Shown here: one piece after another, positions 52,301 to 60,448 of the stretch | Layout of the letters: each line of letters starts with the position of its first letter | Position numbering within the stretch: position 1 is the first letter of the stretch | Assembly (NCBI GenBank): GCA_002410325.1 | Contig: DHRK01000061.1 | Span: 12,137 to 76,136, forward strand | Direction of reading: 5' to 3' | Length of the DNA: 64,000 bases | Source: Syntrophomonas sp. UBA5314 | GTDB taxonomy: Bacteria; Bacillota; Syntrophomonadia; Syntrophomonadales; Syntrophomonadaceae | Translations under genes and position numbers: made by a program | The notes under the pieces: generated by a model | The model's input: the letters and a program-made list of their open reading frames with translations, nothing else | Database searches by the model: none | What the model was told of the DNA's origin: nothing

Positions 52301-52698
52301 AGATATTGAAAATTAACTCCTATGATACTTCTACCAGACACTTTTATGATGTAAACTCCGGCGACTGGTTTTATGCCGCGGTGGAAAAAGCCTACCAGCG
52401 GGGCATTATATCCGGCCAGGGGGGATACTTCAGCCCCAACCGGGCTGCGACCAGGGAGGAACTGGCCGAGGTGCTGGTGAAGGCCCTCGGCAAGCAGAGC
52501 GAGGCAGAGGGCTCTATGTATGAGAGCACGGGCTTCTATGATGATTCCAGCATTTCGTCGTCGGCCCGGGGTTATGTAGTGACCGCCGTGAAATACGGCT
52601 TGATAACCGGCTATAACAACCGCTTCAACCCGAAGAACAGCATCACCCGGGCGGAGGTCGCCGCGATGCTTACGACCTTCTTGAGCAAGTACCGGTAG
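49339..52698 (+). CDS. Large S-layer-anchored protein with eight cadherin-like repeats
   Basis: A 1119-residue exported protein. The signal peptide (~1-32) has GGACGGKAEA; a lipoprotein reading is possible but the lipobox is poor. Eight cadherin-like beta-sandwich repeats of ~95 residues (~34-815) follow. Repeats 4-6 are nearly identical; repeat 7 has a Tyr/Asn/Asp-rich insert (NDYDYNYYNNYNYN). A fibronectin-like domain (~820-915) and three SLH repeats (~940-1119, FWDVPSSHWAY) end it. GAGGAGGGTGA lies upstream of the ATG at 49339. It is a longer paralogue of the preceding protein, probably made by repeat gain. Confidence 0.92.
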   Translation: MYKISLKGIPFLLILALALIGGACGGKAEAARYSLNLSSLSISGGTLTQGNENYYADIKSSSFTVTAVPSDSRATVTVDGRVVSSANNYTSQPISMSPGAMKTVTIRVSAGGSHQEYYIEALRSGNTNTNLSNLYVSGLSLNPSFSKTTNNYTVSTTASSVTVAAIPESPTASVTVNNQSLPGSRGWESEPISLKPGYNQITVRVFGSSGAINTYYITVTQQSISNSYLTALNVSGVSLSPHFSKTTNNYTASTTASSVMVTAVPESGTASVTVNGQSLSSSNGWVSQPISIASGSYTQITVRVSGSWGAINTYSILIYRNSTNPYLTSLVVGGGSLSPSFNETTTSYSCNVNSNIASTTIAAVPEDKSATVTVNGQTLDSSYISWPISLNTGSNQIRVTVSGAGGSKTYYINVIRAGASSAYLYTLSVGGGNLSPSFSKTTTSYTCNVSSNVASITVAAAAEDSNATVTVNDQTLGSSHVSQPISLNTGSNQIRVTVSGAGGSKPYYINVIRAGVSSAYLYTLSVGGGILSPSFSKTTTSYTCNVNSNVASTTIAAAAEDSSATITVNDQTLGSSHVSQPISLNPGSNQITVTVSSSSGPMTYNINVIRAGTSSAYLSSLYISGASLSPSFSRTTNYYTAYLNDYDYNYYNNYNYNSYITVTAIPEDSNSTVTIDGRTVSYGSSSQDIYIGSGTTRINIQVYNPSNGNMNYYIDVSRNGYNNRSSYLSSLYINGASLNQSFYPSKTSYTATSSASSVTVTAVPEDSRSRVTVEGETLDYYDHQSRSIYLSSGVNRIDIRVYNPNTGGSTSYYIDITRDGGGYGAIETNSATGISSRTATLNARINSSNSKRVEAYGFCYGTDQNNLKMVTVANGSFTGSYNKVLQNLQPNTRYYFKAFMWNNYDYYTYGSTLSFYTTSTGNEGIVVSDDNVMDPYTVSSFWDVPSSHWAYGHIYNVARLGYMTGYPDSSFHPGYGISRAEIASVMVQILKINSYDTSTRHFYDVNSGDWFYAAVEKAYQRGIISGQGGYFSPNRAATREELAEVLVKALGKQSEAEGSMYESTGFYDDSSISSSARGYVVTAVKYGLITGYNNRFNPKNSITRAEVAAMLTTFLSKYR
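50305..51177 (+). repeat. Tandem 291-bp coding repeats in S-layer protein 2
   Basis: Three units with a period of exactly 291 bases (97 codons), starting near 50305, 50596 and 50887. The second and third share long identical DNA stretches, including most of the TCACAGCCGATTTC segment and the end GGTTCTAAG. The period keeps the frame, so units can be gained or lost without breaking the gene. Confidence 0.8.
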
Positions 52699-52734
52699 AT
52701 ATTATGTTAAAATAATATTCATATTATAAAAATA

Positions 52735-52963
52735 AAAAGTCGACAAGTCGACAAGCTGCCAGAGCGAGCGACGGAAGCGAAGAGCAAGGCACGAGATAGG
52801 CCTGCGATTGAGGCGTACACTAGTACGTTGATTGAGCAGGACTGTCGAGCAACGCAGACGACGCCCATGGACGGGCTAGTGCGGCGATGGCAGGATGCCA
52901 AGGAGCCGCGATTCGCTTTTGTAGCTCGCTCTGGGCCCCGTACAAGCGGGGCTGTCTATTTTT
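52735..52963. repeat. Structured element of about 230 bp with long-range inverted ends
   Basis: CCAGAGCGAGC (52759-52769) pairs perfectly with GCTCGCTCTGG (52924-52934), enclosing ~154 bases. Inside are a small hairpin CGTAC-ACTA-GTACG and other GC-rich segments. On the left is a doubled GTCGACAA; on the right is a terminator-like stem (GCCCCG-TACAAG-CGGGGC, 52935-52952) followed by TGTCTATTTTT. No gene fits. It could be a structured RNA or a non-autonomous mobile element. It follows the S-layer gene by ~35 bases. Confidence 0.6.
52935..52963 (+). terminator. Terminator-like hairpin at the end of the structured element
   Basis: GCCCCG (52935-52940) and CGGGGC (52947-52952), then a T-rich tail. 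It would end transcripts from the S-layer gene or from the element itself. Confidence 0.6.
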
Positions 52964-53050
52964 GAGCTATAATATAGCTTAAATCCGGTTACCGGATCTT
53001 GGTGCAATAGAAAAGGCGTATCGTTAAGCAGAAGTGATTGAGGCAGGTGA

Positions 53051-53446
53051 ATGCATGTGTTTGAGGAAGCGATAAATATTACCTGCGGGGAGGGCCGTTA
53101 CGAGATATCGCTGAGGGTGCAGGCGACCGCGGACGGGCTTTCCGGCTTGTTGACCGGCGGTGAGAAACCGCATGTGGGCGGCGTGGCCATGAGTGTGCCC
53201 CGAATCGGGCAGAGCGGGGGAAAAACACTCTGCGACACCTGGATTACGCCGCGGCCCGGTCACCGGGACGCAGAGCTGGCGGCCCGGGTGTCCGAGCTCA
53301 TCTGCTCGGCCACCCATCAGACTACGGCCATAGTGGCTGGAATACACATCGGTAATGCCCAGAAAAGCGAGATATCAATTCTGGTAGAAAACAGTCTGGC
53401 CGCCGCCCGGCTGTTCGTCAATAAATACAAGGAGATTACGAGCTGA
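53051..53446 (+). CDS. LpdD-like prenylated-flavin chaperone family protein
   Basis: A 131-residue protein with GGEKPHVGGVAMSVPR, GHRDAELAARVSELICSAT and IVAGIHIGNAQKSEISILVENS. This pattern matches LpdD-type proteins encoded beside UbiD-family decarboxylases, for which a role in prenyl-FMN handling has been proposed. It ends one base before the UbiD gene, which supports that role. The ATG at 53051 is close to AGGTGA; the in-frame GTG at 53057 has better spacing. Confidence 0.7.
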   Translation: MHVFEEAINITCGEGRYEISLRVQATADGLSGLLTGGEKPHVGGVAMSVPRIGQSGGKTLCDTWITPRPGHRDAELAARVSELICSATHQTTAIVAGIHIGNAQKSEISILVENSLAAARLFVNKYKEITS

Positions 53447-53447
53447 T

Positions 53448-55208
53448 ATGCATAAAAATTTGAGGACCTTTATCGAGCAGCTGGGGAGGGAGAAGGAAAT
53501 CGTCAAGGTTACGGCTGAAGTCGATCCCAACCTGGAACTGGCCGAAATACACCGCCGGGTGGTTGAAGAAGGAGGCCCGGCCCTCTTGTTCACCCGGGTT
53601 AGGGGCTCATCATTCCCGGTGGCCACTAATCTATTTGGAACGGTAAGGCGAATGGAACTGGCTATGGGGCCCAGACCGGAAGCCATTATCCAGAGGGCCA
53701 TCCAGGCTATGGACAAGTTGATGCCGCCCGGGTTTAAAGCCCTTTGGCAGGAACGAGGCTGGCTGCTGGATGTGGCCAGGAGCGGCTTGCGCCGGGTTTC
53801 TCCCCAGAACGCACCCGTTTTAGAGGTCTGCATGGCAAATGTCGACCTTCGGGAACTGCCGGTTTTAACCAGCTGGCAGGAAGATGGGGGGGCTTTTTTC
53901 ACCCTGCCCCTGGTATATACCGAAAAGCCGGGGAGCCGTGAGCACAACCTGGGTATGTACCGCCTCCAGATCCATTCGGAAAACCAGACCGGCATGCACT
54001 GGCAGATCCACAAGGGCGGAGGATTTCACTATCATGAAGCGGAGAAGCTGGGGCAGGCCCTGCCGGTCACCGTCTTTCTGGGAGGGCCCCCGGCCCTGAC
54101 CATTGCCGCTATTACCGCCCTGCCGGAAATGGTGCCGGAGCTGCTCTATGCCTCATTCCTGCTGGGCGACAAGATAAATATGGTCGACCTGGACGGGTAT
54201 GGCCACCCCCTGGTGGCTGAGGCCGAATTTGCACTGTGCGGGGAGGTCCCGCCCGGGGTGCGCAAAGCGGAAGGTCCTTTTGGCGACCATTACGGCTACT
54301 ATTCGCTTACCCATGACTTCCCGGTATTCAACGTAAAGCGGGTTTACCATCGTCAAGACGCTATTTATCCGGCTACCGTGGTGGGGATACCGCGCCAGGA
54401 AGACTACTACATCGGGGAGTGGATGCAGGACCTGCTTTCTCCCATATTTCCTGTGCTCATGCCCGGGCTGAAATCGCTCTGGACCTACGCGGAAGCGGGT
54501 TTTCACACCCTGTGCGGAGCCGTGGTCCGGGAAAGCTATTTCCGCGAAGCTCTGGCGCACTGTTTCAGAATACTGGGCGAAGGCCAGCTCAGCCTTACCA
54601 AGATCCTGCTGGTAACTGACGTAAACCTGGATTTAAAGGACTTTCCGCGCCTGCTGGCAAGTATTCTGCAGCGCTTCAACCCGGCCCGGGACCTGATAAT
54701 CATCAACGACACGGCGATGGACACCCTGGACTACACCGGAAGGAAGTTCAACCAGGGGAGCAAAGCGATAATGCTGGGCCTGGGCGAGCCGGTACGGGAG
54801 CTTCCGGTGGAATACCAGGCGGGTCCCCTGCCCGGCGTCAATAAGATCAAGCCCTATTGCCCCGGCTGCCTGCTGGTTTCAGGTGACTCATACACCGGTC
54901 AGCCTGAGCTGGCAAAGGTCCTTGCCGAGCAGGCCGGACCCGGTATTTCTTCCTGGCCCCTGGTCCTCCTGGTGGACGATGTGGATGCCATCAGCAGTCA
55001 AACCGACTTTTTATGGACCGTTTTCACCCGTTTTGATCCGGCTTGGGATATCTATGCCAGGACCAGCGTGCAGCGCAACGCGCTTCAATACCAGCTGCCG
55101 ATCATCATTGACGCCCGGATGAAACCGGAGTATCCTGCCGCGCTGACTCCCCGGGAGGATGTCGTCAAAAGGGTTGACCGGCGTTGGAATGAGCTATTCG
55201 ATAAATAG
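53448..55208 (+). CDS. UbiD-family decarboxylase
   Basis: A 586-residue prenyl-FMN-dependent (de)carboxylase. It has HNLGMYRLQIHSENQTGMHWQIHKGGGFHYHEA and AEFALCGEVPPGVRKAEGPFGDHYGYYS, with the conserved Arg and Glu residues of the active site; PATVVGIPRQEDYYIGEW is also typical. Substrates in the family are aromatic or unsaturated carboxylic acids; the substrate here cannot be told. No ubiX-type flavin prenyltransferase gene is seen in the window, so the cofactor enzyme must be elsewhere. Confidence 0.93.
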   Translation: MHKNLRTFIEQLGREKEIVKVTAEVDPNLELAEIHRRVVEEGGPALLFTRVRGSSFPVATNLFGTVRRMELAMGPRPEAIIQRAIQAMDKLMPPGFKALWQERGWLLDVARSGLRRVSPQNAPVLEVCMANVDLRELPVLTSWQEDGGAFFTLPLVYTEKPGSREHNLGMYRLQIHSENQTGMHWQIHKGGGFHYHEAEKLGQALPVTVFLGGPPALTIAAITALPEMVPELLYASFLLGDKINMVDLDGYGHPLVAEAEFALCGEVPPGVRKAEGPFGDHYGYYSLTHDFPVFNVKRVYHRQDAIYPATVVGIPRQEDYYIGEWMQDLLSPIFPVLMPGLKSLWTYAEAGFHTLCGAVVRESYFREALAHCFRILGEGQLSLTKILLVTDVNLDLKDFPRLLASILQRFNPARDLIIINDTAMDTLDYTGRKFNQGSKAIMLGLGEPVRELPVEYQAGPLPGVNKIKPYCPGCLLVSGDSYTGQPELAKVLAEQAGPGISSWPLVLLVDDVDAISSQTDFLWTVFTRFDPAWDIYARTSVQRNALQYQLPIIIDARMKPEYPAALTPREDVVKRVDRRWNELFDK

Positions 55209-55262
55209 GGTGAGTGCGAACGAGGGATAAATAGGGGAGAAGCAATAATGGAGGGTTTGGTA

Positions 55263-56375
55263 TCAAGCCCTCTTCTTATCATTGGCATTGCTGTATAACT
55301 CTACAATTACGGCATTGTTGTCGAGGTAGCTGTGGATCACTATGGGATTGCTTAAATTGTTTTTAAACTTAAAATCCAACTGGTTGTAGGCAACCGTCGC
55401 ATCCCTGGCATTGGTAACCGATTTGCCGGGCATAGTGTGATTGAAGTGCTCTACAATGGGAAGATTATTTTGCAGGACGGCATTGTACAGAGTAGTGGCG
55501 ACCTGGCAGACGCCTCCGCCCAGGTCCAGAGCGAGGGTTTTCCCGCTGATGGTAGGCGCTTCGGTATAGCCTTTTTCCTCGCTTCTCTGTCCGACCCGAT
55601 CATTAAAAGAGAAGGTCTCACCGGGCAGGACCACTGTGTTGTCGAGCATCCGGGCCGCCAGGGTAATATTGTTGGAGCGGCTGGCGGAAGACCCGGCCAT
55701 TGTGGTAGAAAAAACAGCCAATCGGCTGTTCACATTTACTAAATCGGCTTTAACCACTCGGGGCTGAACCGCCTTTTTGGTCAAAGGTATGTCACCCGAG
55801 GCGCGCGATTTTATATACTCTTGAATCTTGCTGGTCATCAGTTCGATATCCAGTTCCTGACCGGCTTTTTCCTCGGTAATGGATAGACTGTCGCTTTCGT
55901 AATCCAGGCCGGCATCCTGGGCCGGCGTCCTGACCTGTTCATTGATTAAATCCAGAGAATTCCTCAACTTTTCCTGGTCATAGGATATATCCATGGGAAG
56001 GTTTACAGCCTTGGCCTGGAGTTTTATGATATTCAATGCCTTTTCCGGTCCGCTCCCGTTGTTGCCCACAGTCAATGCCGTGTCTACGGTCTTAGAAAAA
56101 TCATAGACAAATTCATAGTCCCTGGTCATCAAAACCCAGCGCTTGTTGCCGTCGTAAAGGGTTATTTTCTCGTCAATTTTGACATTGGCTACCTTTTGAC
56201 CCAGATAGACAACCGCCTGGTCCCGGGTCAGTCCGCCCAGATCAATACCATTGACCAAAATACCCTCAGGGATAACCTGAGGGTTGTCAGGAATAACCCA
56301 AGCAGCCCCTATTACCGTATTAATAGCGAACTGACACAGGATAATTAAAGGTATTATTATTCGTTTGGGTTTCAT
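55263..56375 (-). CDS. VanW-family protein
   Basis: A 370-residue exported protein with an N-terminal signal/anchor (~5-24), a peptidoglycan-binding-4-type region (~35-215) and a C-terminal VanW domain (~218-360). The latter has LPGETFSFNDRVGQR, then GGGVCQVATTLYNAVLQNNLPIVEHFNHTMP and DATVAYNQLDFKFKNN. VanW proteins are common in Gram-positive bacteria, of unknown biochemical role, and linked to the cell wall. Presence does not imply vancomycin resistance. It converges on the UbiD gene. Confidence 0.92.
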   Translation of the reverse strand: MKPKRIIIPLIILCQFAINTVIGAAWVIPDNPQVIPEGILVNGIDLGGLTRDQAVVYLGQKVANVKIDEKITLYDGNKRWVLMTRDYEFVYDFSKTVDTALTVGNNGSGPEKALNIIKLQAKAVNLPMDISYDQEKLRNSLDLINEQVRTPAQDAGLDYESDSLSITEEKAGQELDIELMTSKIQEYIKSRASGDIPLTKKAVQPRVVKADLVNVNSRLAVFSTTMAGSSASRSNNITLAARMLDNTVVLPGETFSFNDRVGQRSEEKGYTEAPTISGKTLALDLGGGVCQVATTLYNAVLQNNLPIVEHFNHTMPGKSVTNARDATVAYNQLDFKFKNNLSNPIVIHSYLDNNAVIVELYSNANDKKRA

Positions 56376-56405
56376 CCCTAGTTGATCCTTCCAAAGCTAT
56401 AATAA

Positions 56406-57161
56406 TCAGACGTTCATCATCAGATCTTTCATTTTATCGGCGGCTATAACCTGATCGATGATCTCCTTGGTAATGGTTTCTCCCTGCAAGACTATTACCC
56501 TGCCGGAGGCATCGGCGATGTCTGTTTTGCTTACCCGGCCCAGCAGGTATTCTCTCTGCCGCTGCTCGAACAGTTCCACGGCTTTGCCGTTGGTGGCCTG
56601 CTCTGATTCCACCGCACCTGCATCCTCAGCGGGCACCGGCGCCGCTGCTGTCGAATCCTTATAATCGCTGATATTGGCCAGCAGCAGACTTTCAACCTCA
56701 TTTTTTACTATCAGGGCGTCTTTGCCGAAGGTGAGGGCTACTTGGGCAGGAATGATGCCTTTGGGGGAGTTACTGTTATCGACCAGTTCACAACCGGTGA
56801 TCTGACCGGTGTCTTCATTGATGTGATATTCACTGATCTTGCCGATGATGCGGCCTTTTTGGGTTAAAACCCGGTTGCCGATAAGGTTGATGCCCTTTTC
56901 TACCAGTTTAATGCCCGCCTGCTCTTCATTGAGCTTCTTGACAATGCTCTCCGTGGCTACCATTACGGCGTCTGAACCGATACCTTCGGCTTGATTAAAA
57001 GGGATCACATAAGAACCGAAATACCAGTTGGGGATATCTACCACTAGATAGTCAACTGCTTTCTTTTCAGCATTAATTAATAGATCGCGCACCCGGCCGA
57101 TTTCCTTGCCGTCCGCAATGCTGAATACAGCTAAACCTTTAATTTCGGAACTTTGCATCAT
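56406..57161 (-). CDS. Double PRC-barrel domain protein
   Basis: A 251-residue protein with two PRC-barrel modules (~5-80: IKGLAVFSIADGKEIGRVRDLLINAEKKAVDYLVVD; ~88-160: GNRVLTQKGRIIGKISEYHINEDTGQITGCELV). A C-terminal part (~190-251) has GRVSKTDIADASGRVIVLQGETITKEIIDQ. GGGGAGG lies upstream. PRC barrels bind other proteins or RNA in varied roles (photosystem H subunit, RimM). With the membrane protein upstream it may form a conserved pair. Confidence 0.85.
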   Translation of the reverse strand: MMQSSEIKGLAVFSIADGKEIGRVRDLLINAEKKAVDYLVVDIPNWYFGSYVIPFNQAEGIGSDAVMVATESIVKKLNEEQAGIKLVEKGINLIGNRVLTQKGRIIGKISEYHINEDTGQITGCELVDNSNSPKGIIPAQVALTFGKDALIVKNEVESLLLANISDYKDSTAAAPVPAEDAGAVESEQATNGKAVELFEQRQREYLLGRVSKTDIADASGRVIVLQGETITKEIIDQVIAADKMKDLMMNV

Positions 57162-57197
57162 TGTACAAAAACCTCCCCAAATGTTAATTGCACTCTA

Positions 57198-58874
57198 TCA
57201 AGCCAGTTTACTGCGCATAACCTCGATATCATCGGCAATCATCTGTGCCAGTTTCGGCGAGGGAGTGCGGTCTAAAGCCACCTCGAATATCCGGATGGCT
57301 TTCTGGTAATCGCTGCTGAACTTGGCCTGAAACGCTCTGTCGATAACCAGTGCCAGATCGAGCTGCATCAGGTCATCTTCCATCGCTTCCTGCTGATCAT
57401 TTATAGATTCTTTATCGAGCACCATTTTTCCTGCGTCCTCAACAGGAATTTGCTGATTTGTTGGCAATGGCTCTACACCCTCGGATATTTCGGGATCGTT
57501 CTCTTTCGGGTGCTGATCGCGTGATGCTTCCACCAGCTCAAGGTGCCTTTCAGCAGGGGTCTCAGACATAGCTGCAGCAAATGGGGGAGGGCTTTCGTCA
57601 GGTTTATCAATGACAACGGGTTCTTGATGTATCGCCTGGGTTTCTTTAACAAAGGACAACGGCTCTTGGCCAGGGTCCGTAAGTGAGGCGGCAATTACCG
57701 GGATTTCTCTTTCCCCGGCCCGAGAAGTATCTTCCTGGTCTATTTTCCGGTCTCCGCCCGTAGTGGTTAAAGCCGATTCGGAAAGTGTAGCAGCAGTTAA
57801 TTGAGTTTCCTGTTCTTTGGCCGGGGAGGTTTCATCCTGATGCCCATTGCTGATTTTATATGCGAATTTCTGGGCGATTTCTTCAACCGCCTTTTTATTC
57901 AACTCGATTTCAGCAGCAGGCCGCAAAGGCACTTCATTTAATACCGGTGTAGTCTTAACCGGCTGGGGCTTTTCATCCCGGGCCGGTTCAAGCGGCTTAA
58001 CTATAGGGCTGGCTGCCGAGGCCAGCGCTGCTTTCTCTTCCTTGTATTCACTTAGATAAGATACGGTAGCATGGGGCGTACTGGCAGGTTCTGCCACGGC
58101 CGGCTTCTCTTCTTCCACCTGCTGCTGGTCGGCATCGTCGTCGCGCAAAACATAGGTAGATCTGTAAGCCGGTTTCTCTTCCGGCTGGGGGAGCGGGTGA
58201 ATGCCGCCTATGCCGCGCTGTGGTGCTTCCTCCACAATCTCCGGAGCTTTAACCTCCAAACTGCGCTGTGGTGTTTCCTCATCTGAACGGGTGTCGGTTT
58301 TTTCATGGATTTTATCATCATCCCCGGGCTTTTCAGCACTGAGATCGATGGAAGGGTTTGAGGCTGAGGTGATGTACGGCTGGGAAATGCTGCCCAAGAG
58401 GGCGGACTCCAGAACGGGACGGGATGTTTCAAACGATTCGGATGGACTCGATTTTTTAACCGAAGTGGTAGATTCGCTTAATATGCGGGGCAATGGCGGT
58501 TCATCATTCTCTGACGGGGTCTTGGAAAACTTAAATGCATTGAGGAGCGCCTCGCGTTCGGAACGTGTCTCTATATAGTCCAGATCTGCTTCGCTCCAGG
58601 CCGCAGCCTCCCAACCCTCTGCTTCAACATCGGGTTGAACCCGGGAATCGATGCCTTTAGCTAACAAACCGAGCAAAACAGCGACGCTATAGAATGCAAT
58701 GACCCAATTTACAGGGACATATGCCAAAAGATAGGGAAGAAAAGCAGCCAGGAAATAGGCATATACAACAGGCATGATTATGATTCTAAAAAGATGCCGC
58801 CTTTCTCTTAGAAAGAAATAAGCCGCCAGCCCGATGACAATATTGAACAGAATTAGGACAAGTTGGTATTGCAC
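57198..58874 (-). CDS. Membrane protein with long acidic low-complexity region
   Basis: A 558-residue protein. The GTG at 58874 is chosen because GGAGG lies 6 bases upstream; the frame runs further to 58928. Three to four N-terminal membrane segments (~1-85) come first. A long Glu/Pro/Ser/Thr-rich disordered region (~90-485) follows. A C-terminal helical segment (LALVIDRAFQAKFSSDYQKAIRIFEVALDRTPSPKLAQMIADDIEVM) resembles a TPR-like repeat. It sits upstream of the PRC-barrel gene in one apparent operon. Function not recognised. Confidence 0.75.
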   Translation of the reverse strand: MQYQLVLILFNIVIGLAAYFFLRERRHLFRIIIMPVVYAYFLAAFLPYLLAYVPVNWVIAFYSVAVLLGLLAKGIDSRVQPDVEAEGWEAAAWSEADLDYIETRSEREALLNAFKFSKTPSENDEPPLPRILSESTTSVKKSSPSESFETSRPVLESALLGSISQPYITSASNPSIDLSAEKPGDDDKIHEKTDTRSDEETPQRSLEVKAPEIVEEAPQRGIGGIHPLPQPEEKPAYRSTYVLRDDDADQQQVEEEKPAVAEPASTPHATVSYLSEYKEEKAALASAASPIVKPLEPARDEKPQPVKTTPVLNEVPLRPAAEIELNKKAVEEIAQKFAYKISNGHQDETSPAKEQETQLTAATLSESALTTTGGDRKIDQEDTSRAGEREIPVIAASLTDPGQEPLSFVKETQAIHQEPVVIDKPDESPPPFAAAMSETPAERHLELVEASRDQHPKENDPEISEGVEPLPTNQQIPVEDAGKMVLDKESINDQQEAMEDDLMQLDLALVIDRAFQAKFSSDYQKAIRIFEVALDRTPSPKLAQMIADDIEVMRSKLA

Positions 58875-59047
58875 ACCATACCTCCAAAAATATACCTCAA
58901 ATTTACCTCTTCGACATTTTTTACACAATTCCTTTCTACAAATCAGAAACCCGACTAAGGTCCTGGGAGGAGAGCCTATAGGGCCGGACAGGGCGGGATA
59001 GTGGGACTGGTTTTGCGAAGCCCGGAGCTTGAAAGGCAGTTGCCGGT

Positions 59048-60448
59048 TTAAATCGCGGACAATAGATCTTTAAGCCGCTGTTCGATGTCATCCCGGCGCT
59101 TGGCCGCCAATCCATTGAAGTAATAGGCCAGCTCCATTTGCCAGGGGATGGTCGAATCTTCGTCAATTAAATTTTGCAGGGTCGGGTCGGGGCTTACCCG
59201 CAATTGTTCCGCAAATGCTATTTTGGCCAGGATTGATAATTCAATATCACCCAGGGCGTCGAATAAAAAGGCATAGTCTTGACCGAAGAGGCAGTCCGCC
59301 TCTAATAAATCCAAAAAGTCCACCAGAGAGTTGATATGGGCTTGTATTAAATTGACTTTAGAAGCCGGGTCAACAGCATCCCTGATCTGTTCGGCCAGTT
59401 CCCGGAATGCTTCATCAGGCAGTCGCTCACCATAGTCAAGGGCTACCCTGACGGTTTCCTGGCAGGGCTGGGTGGCAATGATGATATTGGCCAGACAGTT
59501 GTTTTCCAGGGCGTTAACGAAACGGGGCATAAAAAGCGGTACGAAGCCCTCTATATAATTTAGGAAAGCTGGATTGGCCAGACCCAGCAGATCCAGCAGT
59601 TTATCAATAGTATGGCTGATTACCAGAGGATATTGGGCGGAGTCCAGGGCGTCAAAATGATGCTGGAGCATATTGAGCTGGGGCTTGGATATGCTCAAAT
59701 CACCAGGCCGGTTCCCGGCCAAAAAAGAAAAAACCGAGTTGATAAAGAGGATCTCAAACACGTTGATCAGTGATTCGGCAATATCGATCCGGTATACCCG
59801 CCCGTAATCCCTCAGCAGCTGGTTGATGTCAGCGGGGGAAAATAGGAAGCAAAAATCAGTTTCCATAGACAGCTTTTGCAAATATTGTTCAATATAAAAT
59901 ATTCCCTGCCAACGCATGTCATCGGAAAACAAGGGATAGTCCATATTGGCCATAGTATCCTGAGCATTAAAAAGGGGGTCATATTGCTTGAGAAAATCGG
60001 GCAGATCTTCATCTATGGTGCAGTGATAAGCGTTGATGGGAATATTGAGTTTGCGTTCTCTGACTTCTTCGTACAGAAGCCAGGTCTGCTTCTGACAGGA
60101 GCTTGTTAAAGCCTGGCCTTTCTCGTATATTTCAGCCGCACCGAAGCTTGACAGGCAGTTAAGGGCCGCCTCCTTGTGACGGAAACTCCTGAGATAGGCA
60201 TCGATGGAGTATAGGAGAGACCCTAACAGACGCTGGGCGGTTTCAACTGTAACCGAACTGCTTTCACCCCTGGTGTACTTTAAGATCAACTCGGCCAGCA
60301 AAGGCATTAATTCTTCCTGAAACTCATCTACTGCCTTTTGGTTCAAAATGCCACGGCGAAGGCCTTCTCTTAGCAGAAAAAGGGTGTAGCTCCTGGGCTC
60401 CAGGGTGTTTTTCAGCGGATTATACTTTTGGATGCCGGTATTTTTCAT
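59048..60448 (-). CDS. DUF6179-family protein
   Basis: A 466-residue soluble, mostly helical protein starting MKNTGIQKYNPLKNTLEP. It matches my recollection of the DUF6179 family, whose genes lie with DUF6323 genes. The ATG at 60448 overlaps the stop of the DUF6323 gene (ATGA) and has GAGGG upstream; the frame runs back to 60475. No enzymatic motif is seen. The fixed pairing suggests the two products act together. Confidence 0.7.
   Translation of the reverse strand: MKNTGIQKYNPLKNTLEPRSYTLFLLREGLRRGILNQKAVDEFQEELMPLLAELILKYTRGESSSVTVETAQRLLGSLLYSIDAYLRSFRHKEAALNCLSSFGAAEIYEKGQALTSSCQKQTWLLYEEVRERKLNIPINAYHCTIDEDLPDFLKQYDPLFNAQDTMANMDYPLFSDDMRWQGIFYIEQYLQKLSMETDFCFLFSPADINQLLRDYGRVYRIDIAESLINVFEILFINSVFSFLAGNRPGDLSISKPQLNMLQHHFDALDSAQYPLVISHTIDKLLDLLGLANPAFLNYIEGFVPLFMPRFVNALENNCLANIIIATQPCQETVRVALDYGERLPDEAFRELAEQIRDAVDPASKVNLIQAHINSLVDFLDLLEADCLFGQDYAFLFDALGDIELSILAKIAFAEQLRVSPDPTLQNLIDEDSTIPWQMELAYYFNGLAAKRRDDIEQRLKDLLSAI

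Noticed and set aside
52719..52901. 60-residue minus-strand frame in the structured element
   Set aside because: Has no ribosome site and lies inside a strongly base-paired region.
55263..56375. Vancomycin resistance call for the VanW protein
   Set aside because: VanW proteins are widespread; no vanHAX-type genes are present.
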